64,000 nt of DNA from assembly GCF_023612095.1 (NCBI RefSeq), contig NZ_CP086235.1, forward strand, positions 3,421,501-3,485,500, in the 5' to 3' direction. The notes under the pieces are model-generated. The model did not search any database and was not told the DNA's origin. It was given only the letters and a program-made list of their open reading frames with translations. The translations under genes and the position numbers were made by a program. Within the stretch, counting starts at the first letter, position 1. Each line of letters starts with the position of its first letter. Shown here one piece after another: positions 46,625 to 53,147 of the stretch. Source of the DNA: Cytobacillus firmus (GTDB taxonomy: Bacteria; Bacillota; Bacilli; Bacillales; Cytobacillaceae).

Positions 46625-46652
46625 TTTGAATTCCAGTGATATATGTTATAAT
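46625..46652 (+). promoter_or_regulatory. trpP promoter
   Basis: TATAAT at 46647-46652 with the extended TGT at 46644-46646, and TTTGAA at 46625-46630 as -35, 16-base spacer. Confidence 0.65.
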
Positions 46653-46692
46653 GAGTTAAAGTTTTTCGCTGCAGGCAAAGAGTGCACTGCAG

Positions 46693-46737
46693 GAGAGACG
46701 ACAGAGCTTAGTCAGAGAATAGCAGAGGAGAGATGAG
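46693..46737 (+). promoter_or_regulatory. TRAP-binding site (GAG/TAG triplet array) over the trpP ribosome-binding site
   Basis: GAG or TAG triplets occur at 46695, 46704, 46709, 46715, 46720, 46725, 46730 and 46735. From 46704 on they are separated by 2-3 bases, the spacing bound by the 11-mer TRAP ring. The last triplets include the GGAGAG ribosome-binding site of trpP, so tryptophan-loaded TRAP would block translation, as established for B. subtilis trpP. Confidence 0.85.
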
Positions 46738-46739
46738 AA

Positions 46740-47267
46740 TTGAATACAAAAAATTTAGTGGCCTTATCCCTATTGGTCGGGATGGGCGCAGTGCTTCATG
46801 CCGTTGTTCCAGGGTTCTTTCTCGGAATGAAACCGGACATGATGCTTACCATGATGTTTTTAGGCATAATCCTTTTTCCAGACACCAGAAGCGTTTTGCT
46901 TTTAGGTTTAGTCACAGGCCTGATTTCCGGATTTACCACAACCTTTCCTGGAGGATTAATCCCGAATATCATTGATAAGCCGGTTACTGCATTCACCTTT
47001 TTCGCCTTGTTCCTGATCGTAAAGAAATTCAGGAAGAATATCGTCAGTGCAGCTGTCTTAACAGCAGCAGGAACAATTGTATCCGGAATAGTGTTTTTAA
47101 CTTCGGCATACCTCATTGTCGGACTGCCAGGGCCTTTCACAGCATTATTTGCAGCAGTGGTACTTCCTGCAGCTGCAGTTAACACCACTGCAATGGTAAT
47201 CCTTTATCCTGTAGCACAATCAATCGCAAACAGAACGAAGCTGACTAAAGTGACGATCAGCCAATAA
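46740..47267 (+). CDS. trpP: Tryptophan transporter TrpP
   Basis: A 175-residue membrane protein with five to six helices, the TrpP (YhaG) family of tryptophan uptake proteins. Key segments are PGFFLGMKPDMMLTMMFLGI and FPGGLIPNIIDKPVTAF. The start codon is TTG 46740; it is the only start that fits the GGAGAG site, which itself lies in a TRAP target. The gene stands alone between serC and a small membrane-protein gene. Confidence 0.93.
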   Translation: MNTKNLVALSLLVGMGAVLHAVVPGFFLGMKPDMMLTMMFLGIILFPDTRSVLLLGLVTGLISGFTTTFPGGLIPNIIDKPVTAFTFFALFLIVKKFRKNIVSAAVLTAAGTIVSGIVFLTSAYLIVGLPGPFTALFAAVVLPAAAVNTTAMVILYPVAQSIANRTKLTKVTISQ

Positions 47268-47275
47268 TTATACAG

Positions 47276-47303
47276 AAAGCCCGCAAATAAGCGGGCTTTT
47301 TTA
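47276..47303. terminator. Terminator downstream of trpP
   Basis: AAGCCCGC/GCGGGCTT stem with a six-base loop and a T run; it can serve both flanking genes. Confidence 0.8.
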
Positions 47304-47315
47304 TTTGAAAACTAT

Positions 47316-47506
47316 TTAGAAACTGCCGACAATCAGACCCAGCAGGAACAAAAACGCCCCGCCTGCCGCTAAAGCAGCCGCCCTTTTTTTAGAACATATT
47401 TCGGAGGATAGACTCCGGGTTTCTTTATTGAAAGGAAAAAATGGATACCTCCTAAAAACAGCACCACACTTAATGCAAAAATTCCCGCCGCTGCACCGGA
47501 CAACAT
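47316..47506 (-). pseudogene. Small two-helix membrane protein, apparent frameshift in a poly-A tract
   Basis: The start ATG 47506 follows GGGGGAGGC. The clean frame is 45 residues (stop at 47369-47371) with one membrane helix and PGVYPPKYVLKKG. Adding one base in the tract of seven T at 47384-47390 (plus strand) continues the protein as RAAALAAGGAFLFLLGLIVGSF, giving 63 residues and a second helix. The added stretch is convincingly hydrophobic, so the shift is probably a base-call error or a recent mutation. Function unknown. Confidence 0.65.
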
Positions 47507-47693
47507 GCCTCCCCCTTTCGTAAAATACTTCTTCTATTGAATTGTATGCCTGTTTGCCGTGAGCTATGAGGATATGGTTTACTCTTATATGTTTTGTGAT
47601 ATAGATATAAATAGAACACTTTTCATTTTCAGCTTTAGAAAAATGAAGATTGTAGTAAAATAGACATATAAATAAGATTCTGAGGTGATGGTT

Positions 47694-48044
47694 ATGAAAG
47701 CCAAATCGTTATTGCTTGGACTATTAGCTGGCGGTGCTGCAGCCGGCATATCCACCCTATTAACTGCACCTGCTCCTGGAAGGGATACCCGACGGCAGTT
47801 AAAAGAAAACACAAACCTTCTGAAAGAGCAGCTTTTAGAATTAAAAACCGAATTGATGGCCATAAAGGATTCCGCTTCATTTGCTTCTAAGGAAGGTAAA
47901 ACAGCCTTTAAGGAATTCTCAAGTGACATCAAATATTCAATCAGCAATTGGAAAAACGAGATTCTTCCCCATCAGCACAGGCTGCAGCGTGAATTGCAGG
48001 AAATTGAAGCAGCCATACACGAACTTGAAACAAATATAAAATAA
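47694..48044 (+). CDS. yhaH: YtxH-domain protein YhaH
   Basis: A 116-residue protein with an N-terminal glycine/alanine-rich membrane helix (LLLGLLAGGAAAGISTLLTAPAPGRDTRRQL), the YtxH signature, and a charged helical tail. YtxH proteins are general-stress proteins of unknown role. The start ATG 47694 is chosen because GAGGTGATGG precedes it; GTG 47685 and ATG 47688 lie in this site. Position upstream of scoC matches B. subtilis yhaH. Confidence 0.88.
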   Translation: MKAKSLLLGLLAGGAAAGISTLLTAPAPGRDTRRQLKENTNLLKEQLLELKTELMAIKDSASFASKEGKTAFKEFSSDIKYSISNWKNEILPHQHRLQRELQEIEAAIHELETNIK

Positions 48045-48049
48045 ATAAA

Positions 48050-48091
48050 AAAACCCTTCTTTTTTCTTTGGTTAAAAAGAAGGATTTTTTT
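48050..48091 (+). terminator. Terminator of yhaH
   Basis: CCTTCTTTTT/AAAAAGAAGG stem followed by TTTTTTT. Confidence 0.7.
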
Positions 48092-48331
48092 ATTTTTGAA
48101 CGAAAACTAATATATTATTAAAATGCTTCAAATTTTTTTAAAACTTTAAATTGGCTTTCATCCCTTGACCTTAAGCCTTTTGTAGAAATATTTAATTATA
48201 TTTCTAAAAATTTTGTAAATTTATATCTTTATTAATTTTTGTTTTATTGGCATAATGATACTATAAAAGAAAAATAAACTTCCGGCTGAATAGCCAGAAT
48301 AATTAATTTTACAAAGTAGGTGAACTTTTGA

Positions 48332-48904
48332 ATGTCGGACAAAGCAATTTCTATAAAGGAAGCAATGATTTTCAGCCAGCGAGTGGCACAGCTGAGTAAA
48401 GCCCTGTGGAAGTCTATAGAAAAAGATTGGCAGCAATGGATTAAACCCTACGATTTAAACATTAATGAACATCATATTTTATGGATTGCCTATCATTTAA
48501 ACGGAGCATCGATTTCCGATGTTGCCAAGTTTGGTGTAATGCATGTTTCAACTGCATTCAACTTCTCCAAAAAGCTTGAAGAACGGGGTTTTCTTCAATT
48601 TTCTAAGAAAGAGAGCGATAAACGAAATACCTATATTAAATTGACTGAGGATGGCGAAAAGGTATTATTAAGTCTTATGGAAACCTATTCACCTGAAAAA
48701 AACGCCGTGTTCTCTGGTGCAATGCCACTAAGAGAGCTTTATGGAAAATTTCCTGACATTATCGAAATCATGGCAATAGTCCGTAATATATATGGTGACG
48801 ATTTCATGGAAATCTTTGAAAAATCTTTTGCAAACCTTGAAAATCAATTTGATGAAGATGAGGGCAAATTAAAGAAAAAACAAGCAGAAAAGGAACTTGT
48901 TTAA
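48332..48904 (+). CDS. scoC: Transition-state regulator ScoC (Hpr)
   Basis: MarR-family repressor of extracellular protease genes and of sporulation and peptide transport genes. The 190-residue protein keeps almost unchanged the helix-turn-helix core of B. subtilis Hpr: [68 protein letters not shown] sequence and a lysine-rich tail follow. The 285 bp upstream are very A/T-rich, with a TACTAT -10-like box near 48260. Confidence 0.95.
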   Translation: MSDKAISIKEAMIFSQRVAQLSKALWKSIEKDWQQWIKPYDLNINEHHILWIAYHLNGASISDVAKFGVMHVSTAFNFSKKLEERGFLQFSKKESDKRNTYIKLTEDGEKVLLSLMETYSPEKNAVFSGAMPLRELYGKFPDIIEIMAIVRNIYGDDFMEIFEKSFANLENQFDEDEGKLKKKQAEKELV

Positions 48905-48939
48905 TTAAAAAAGTTCCTTCCATCAATATGTAAACCCTT

Positions 48940-48968
48940 ACAAAGCGAATCACATGCATTCGCTTTGT
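48940..48968 (+). terminator. Terminator downstream of scoC
   Basis: ACAAAGCGAAT/ATTCGCTTTGT perfect stem with a seven-base loop, followed by a short T-rich stretch. Confidence 0.65.
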
Positions 48969-49133
48969 ATTTATGAAAACGGTTGCTCACCGCTTCACAT
49001 TGGTTTCATTTTAGTAAAGTTTTTATTCGACAAAATCTGTTTGTTTTCCCTATTGATTTTTTTATTTATTCATCGTAAAGTATCATAAGTGAGTTTGAAA
49101 GATTACTATTTTACTCCTTGTGGAGGTATTTTT

Positions 49134-49682
49134 ATGATGAATTGCTGGAAGACGATTAACTTCACGAAGCAATATGGATCGCAGAGACTTTTTATTTTGT
49201 CTTCCTTAACTATGCTGGCTACTTTCATATTTACATATGTTCCTGCAACGTATGTATTTATGCCGGGTTCCTTTTACGATAATTATTTCATTTTCTTTGC
49301 AGCGGGACTATGGCTGATGTACCCAGTCCATAAGCTGCTTCACTATCTTCCGATTGCACACCTTGGAATAATCGTAAAAAAACAGCTGATAATTAAATAT
49401 GGATTTATGCCAATTATATATATTCGAATAACGGAGCCTATTTCAAAACGGCTTTTCTTGACTGCCACTCTGGCCCCTATGTTCATTATAAACAGCCTGA
49501 TTCTGGCTGCTTGCTTTGTTTTTCCTCATTATGTACATTATTTAGTCATTCTGTTTGCTTTCCATGCAGGCCTGTCTTTTTCTGACATTGTCTGCGCAAA
49601 AAACGTCCTTTATGCTCCAAATCAATCTTTTGTAGAAGAAAATGAAGATGGATTTGAGATTTTACTTCGTTCGAACCATTAG
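49134..49682 (+). CDS. DUF3267-type membrane protein
   Basis: A 182-residue membrane protein with four helices. HKLLHYLP after the second helix resembles the zinc-binding HxxxH-like segment of DUF3267 proteins, distant relatives of site-2 proteases, but a full catalytic set is not evident. The start ATG 49134 follows GGAGG. It lies between scoC and prsA, where B. subtilis has yhaI/yhaJ/yhaK. Confidence 0.75.
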   Translation: MMNCWKTINFTKQYGSQRLFILSSLTMLATFIFTYVPATYVFMPGSFYDNYFIFFAAGLWLMYPVHKLLHYLPIAHLGIIVKKQLIIKYGFMPIIYIRITEPISKRLFLTATLAPMFIINSLILAACFVFPHYVHYLVILFAFHAGLSFSDIVCAKNVLYAPNQSFVEENEDGFEILLRSNH

Positions 49683-49832
49683 CAAAAATCCCGGGTATCC
49701 TGACAAAGGATACCTTTTACTTACCTGACAGGCAATCTTAAATACTATCTTTTTTTTGTGAACTTTGTTATTGTAATTAACAGACAAAACATGTTACAGC
49801 AATCATATGACTGCCCAAGGAGGGAATCTTGG

Positions 49833-50012
49833 ATGATCTCCATCTTTATTATTTTTGCCGTTTTTATTTTATTTTATATCAACAAGATGACAAATTCACT
49901 TTGTCTCCAAAAAGAGATTCCTGAGGAACGGCAGCCCAAAGTATTCAGAACCATTAATATTCTTATCACCATATTGCTAATCTCTTCATTTGTAGAAATC
50001 TTGTATGCTTAG
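49833..50012 (+). CDS. Small two-helix membrane protein, unknown function
   Basis: A 59-residue protein with helices MISIFIIFAVFILFYI and INILITILLISSFVEIL. ATG 49833 is nine bases after AAGGAGGG; frames reaching further upstream lack a ribosome-binding site. No family recognised. A strong terminator follows. Confidence 0.65.
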   Translation: MISIFIIFAVFILFYINKMTNSLCLQKEIPEERQPKVFRTINILITILLISSFVEILYA

Positions 50013-50039
50013 GATATCCTGAGCGCTCTTACCATGAGC

Positions 50040-50069
50040 AAAAGCGGCGGAAAATTTCCGCCGCTTTTT
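50040..50069. terminator. Bidirectional terminator
   Basis: AAAGCGGCGGAAA/TTTCCGCCGCTTT perfect stem between converging small genes. Confidence 0.85.
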
Positions 50070-50089
50070 ATATTGTGAAGGTTTTTATC

Positions 50090-50182
50090 TTAGTAAAGCC
50101 AAGATGCTCCTATGATGATCAGCAAAATGAATAACACGACAATTAGCGCAAAACCTCCGCCGTATCCGCTTCCTCCGGACAT
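50090..50182 (-). CDS. YjcZ-family sporulation-type peptide
   Basis: A 30-residue glycine-rich single-helix peptide, MSGGSGYGGGFALIVVLFIL followed by LIIIGASWLY, behind AAGGAGG with seven-base spacing. It belongs to the YjcZ/SscA-type group of tiny spore-associated peptides. The following element is a near-identical paralogue. Confidence 0.85.
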   Translation of the reverse strand: MSGGSGYGGGFALIVVLFILLIIIGASWLY

Positions 50183-50246
50183 TTGGAATCCTCCTTTCGA
50201 TTTGCGGCACAGAGCCCAGCAGATGGACTCTATACCCAAACTAGGC

Positions 50247-50330
50247 TTACAGCCAAGCTGCGCCTACAATTATCAATAAGATAAACAATACAACGATTAA
50301 CGCGAAACCTCCGCCGTATCCTGCACCCAT
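50247..50330 (-). CDS. YjcZ-family sporulation-type peptide, tandem paralogue
   Basis: A 27-residue peptide, MGAGYGGGFALIVVLFILLI then IVGAAWL, behind GGGGAGGTG. From YGGGFALIVVLFILLI on it is nearly identical to the peptide at 50090-50182, so the pair arose by tandem duplication. Confidence 0.85.
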   Translation of the reverse strand: MGAGYGGGFALIVVLFILLIIVGAAWL

Positions 50331-50709
50331 GGATAACACCTCCCCTTTAGGCTGCTACCATATCCTATTCATTTGCCTCTGTGGTCGGATAGGCTACTAT
50401 CCCGGCTATCCAAACTTTTTTAGGCTGCTTGAATTTGAAACCTCTCATCAGAGGATTCCATGTATCATATGTACAATTGTCCTGAATGGGATGGGCGAAC
50501 ACCCAATTTTTTTTAAAAAACAATGGTTTATGGACCAAGCATTACTTTCTTCTTTTGTTATTTTTTTCATTTATGGTATAGTAGAGAATGTGATATTTGA
50601 AGGCACTGTGAAGGCAATTGCTGGTTTTTAAGAAGTCTAAAAATTCAGCAGAAGACAGCAGTCAAGCTCTCCAGAGCCAAATTTGAAAATTAATTTAGGA
50701 GTGTTCAAC
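50331..50709. other. Intergenic region between the YjcZ peptides and prsA
   Basis: No convincing gene. A 100-codon open frame at 50329-50631 lacks a ribosome-binding site and has no protein-like composition. The stretch holds the leftward promoter of the YjcZ pair and the rightward prsA promoter at 50555-50582, followed by an untranslated leader of about 120 bases. Confidence 0.6.
50555..50582 (+). promoter_or_regulatory. Probable prsA promoter
   Basis: TTGTTA (50555-50560), 16-base spacer, TATAGT (50577-50582). Confidence 0.5.
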
Positions 50710-51600
50710 ATGAAGAAATGGATGCTATCGCTCTCCATTGCAGCTGGAGTAATTGGATTAAGCGCATGCAGCAGCACCGGCGGCGACTCAGGAGATGTCG
50801 TTGTTGAAACAAAGAGCGGAAACATTACAAAGGACGAGCTTTATGAAGCAATGAAGGAAAAATACGGCGAACAGGCGCTCCAGGAGCTCATTTATGAAAA
50901 AGTTCTTTCTGATAAATACAAAGTAACAGACAAAGAACTTAACGAGAAAATTGATGAACTAAAACAGCAGCTTGGTGCTAACTTCGAGATGGCACTTATG
51001 CAATATGGCTATAAGGATGAAGAAGATTTAAGGGAAACCTTTAAAACAGGCTTACTCCAGGAAAAAGCCGCTATTAAAGATATTGAAGCAACAGAAAAAG
51101 AAGTGAAAGAATACTACGATAACTACAAGCCGGAAATTAAAGCACGCCACATCCTGGTAGAGGATGAAAAAACGGCGAATGAAGTAAAGAAAAAGCTTGA
51201 TGAAGGCGGAAAGTTTGAAGATCTGGCCAAAGAATATTCTAAAGATCCTGGATCTGCTGCAAATGGCGGAGATTTAGGCTGGTTTGGACCAGGTAAAATG
51301 GTTCCTGAATTCGAAGAGGCAGCTTATGCCCTGGATGTGAATGAAATCAGCGCTCCTGTTCAATCAGAACATGGTTTCCATATAATTCAGGTAACTGAGA
51401 AAAAAGAGAAAAAGTCCTTTGATGAAATGAAGAAGGAAATGGAATATCAAGTAAAAGTCTCCAAGCTTGATGGCGAGAAAATACAGCAGGCAATGGATCG
51501 TGAACTAAAGGCTGCTGATGTTGATATTAAAGATAAGGAACTAAAAGGGGTTCTTGATAAACCTGAAGCTGAAGGTGAAGGTGGAACTGAAGCGAAATAA
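50710..51600 (+). CDS. prsA: PrsA, peptidyl-prolyl isomerase lipoprotein foldase
   Basis: Post-translocational folding factor on the outer face of the membrane, essential for secretion of alpha-amylase and for penicillin-binding protein folding in B. subtilis. The 296-residue protein has a signal peptide with lipobox LSAC (about residue 20), an N-terminal SurA-like domain, and a parvulin domain [54 protein letters not shown]. The start ATG 50710 follows TTAGGAGTG. Confidence 0.95.
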   Translation: MKKWMLSLSIAAGVIGLSACSSTGGDSGDVVVETKSGNITKDELYEAMKEKYGEQALQELIYEKVLSDKYKVTDKELNEKIDELKQQLGANFEMALMQYGYKDEEDLRETFKTGLLQEKAAIKDIEATEKEVKEYYDNYKPEIKARHILVEDEKTANEVKKKLDEGGKFEDLAKEYSKDPGSAANGGDLGWFGPGKMVPEFEEAAYALDVNEISAPVQSEHGFHIIQVTEKKEKKSFDEMKKEMEYQVKVSKLDGEKIQQAMDRELKAADVDIKDKELKGVLDKPEAEGEGGTEAK

Positions 51601-51602
51601 AA

Positions 51603-51636
51603 AAAACGGGGCTCCATGCTGGAGTCCCGTTTTTTA
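51603..51636. terminator. Bidirectional terminator between prsA and yhaL
   Basis: AACGGGGCTCCA/TGGAGTCCCGTT stem with a TGC loop and flanking A and T runs. Confidence 0.85.
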
Positions 51637-51649
51637 TATGTTATTAAAG

Positions 51650-51835
51650 TCAGCCTGCTGATGCTTTAGCGGATTTCCGCTCTTCTTTTTCCCGTTCAAG
51701 ACGCTTCATATAAATTTCACCCTCGCGTTCTATGCTGTCATGCTCCACTTTTTTCTCTTCCCTGCCTGTCCTTACCGCCATATATGCACTTATAACGATT
51801 CCGGCTGCAACAAAATATACCCAAATTGGAATCAT
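51650..51835 (-). CDS. yhaL: YhaL family protein
   Basis: A 61-residue protein with an N-terminal membrane helix (IPIWVYFVAAGIVISAYMAV) and a highly charged helical tail (EGEIYMKRLEREKEERKSAK). In B. subtilis yhaL lies between prsA and yhaM, as here, and is linked to sporulation. Preceded by GGGGAAAC. Confidence 0.85.
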   Translation of the reverse strand: MIPIWVYFVAAGIVISAYMAVRTGREEKKVEHDSIEREGEIYMKRLEREKEERKSAKASAG

Positions 51836-51920
51836 CTGTTTCCCCTCTTTCTTTTCATATGGTTGTCCATTTACTATAAAATGTATGCTGAACCGGAAAA
51901 AATATGATGACAGACACTAA

Positions 51921-51956
51921 AAATGCCATCCTTTCCCATTAGGAAGGATGGCATTT
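51921..51956 (-). terminator. Terminator of yhaM
   Basis: AAATGCCATCCTT/AAGGATGGCATTT stem directly after the yhaM stop. Confidence 0.8.
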
Positions 51957-51957
51957 A

Positions 51958-52902
51958 TTATTTATGAAAACTAGGTTTATAGAATGAACGGTTATCCAGA
52001 GCAAATACCCGCTCCGAGAATTCTCCAGGTTTTACCCTCTCAAGAGCTCTATCAAGCATATTCATTTTTGCATCAATATTATCAATATAATGAAGAATTT
52101 CTGCTTCCTTGATTAATGGCGGCTTCGGACTGCCCCATTCTGCTTTGCCGTGATGGGACAAGACCAGGTGCTGAAGGACCATAATCTCTTCACCGCTGAT
52201 TCCCAGTTCCTCAGCAGCTTTTCCTATTTCGTTGATCATAATGGTTATATGCCCTAGCAGGTTTCCTTCTATTGTGTAGGATGTTGAAATCGGTCCGGAC
52301 AGCTCTGTAATTTTCCCTAAATCGTGCAGGATGACTCCAGCGTACAATAAGTCCTTATCGAGGCTTGGGTACAAACCGGAAATTACTTTAGCCAAATCCA
52401 GCATGGAAACAACATGATAGGCAAGACCGGAAACGAACTCATGATGGTTCTTGGTAGCAGCCGGGTATTCAAGAAAGTCCTTTTGATGCTTTTTCAGTAA
52501 ATGGCGGGTAATCCGCTGGATGTTCGGATTTTTCATTTCAAATATATATTGAGTGATTTTACTCATCATTTCATCAGTACTTAAGGGTGCTGTTTCGAGA
52601 AAGTCTGCCAGCTTCACCGGATCAGTTGGAGAGGCCGGCCGTATTTGGCGGATTCTTAACTGATTGCGTCCACGGTAATTTAAAATATCCCCTGCCACTT
52701 TTACAATGGTTTCAGGACTGTAGTTTTTGGCATCTTCATCAGACACATCCCAAAGCTTTGCTTCAATTTCCCCGCTTTGGTCCTGGAAGATAAGGGTCAA
52801 GAACGGCTTTCCATTACTCGCAATTCCCTTAGTTGCATTTTTGATGAGCAGAAAAAGCTCGATTTGTTCTCCTACTTCGTAATAAACAATTCCTTTTGAC
52901 AT
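51958..52902 (-). CDS. yhaM: 3'-5' exoribonuclease YhaM
   Basis: Exonuclease that degrades RNA and single-stranded DNA from the 3' end. The 314-residue protein has an N-terminal OB fold (residues 1-90) and an HD domain with [15 protein letters not shown] and [15 protein letters not shown] supplying the metal ligands. Length equals the B. subtilis enzyme. A hairpin at 53060-53087 separates it from yhaN. Confidence 0.95.
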   Translation of the reverse strand: MSKGIVYYEVGEQIELFLLIKNATKGIASNGKPFLTLIFQDQSGEIEAKLWDVSDEDAKNYSPETIVKVAGDILNYRGRNQLRIRQIRPASPTDPVKLADFLETAPLSTDEMMSKITQYIFEMKNPNIQRITRHLLKKHQKDFLEYPAATKNHHEFVSGLAYHVVSMLDLAKVISGLYPSLDKDLLYAGVILHDLGKITELSGPISTSYTIEGNLLGHITIMINEIGKAAEELGISGEEIMVLQHLVLSHHGKAEWGSPKPPLIKEAEILHYIDNIDAKMNMLDRALERVKPGEFSERVFALDNRSFYKPSFHK

Positions 52903-53059
52903 ACGCGCGCCGACGCTCCCTTCACGAGGTTGTTTAAAAAGGGCATTCAGAAACAGATAAATCTTTTGCAGCCTCTTTAAACATGCAATTCTATTAACCT
53001 AGTATACCATACTGATACGGCACTCTCCTAAATTAATCATGTCATTTGCCCACCATTAA

Positions 53060-53087
53060 AACCCATTCACTTTTACATGAATGGGTT
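53060..53087 (-). terminator. Terminator of yhaON
   Basis: AACCCATTCA/TGAATGGGTT stem between yhaN and yhaM; on the minus strand it ends in GGTTTTAAT, a short T run. Confidence 0.55.
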
Positions 53088-53147
53088 CTATTAATACAAT
53101 GCAGTAAATCCTCTCGATGTCTTTAAAGAATGGCACCTCTGTCATCA

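Noticed and set aside
50329-50631. 100-codon open frame on the plus strand before prsA
   Set aside because: No ribosome-binding site, it overlaps the start of a real small gene, and its composition is unlike its neighbours.
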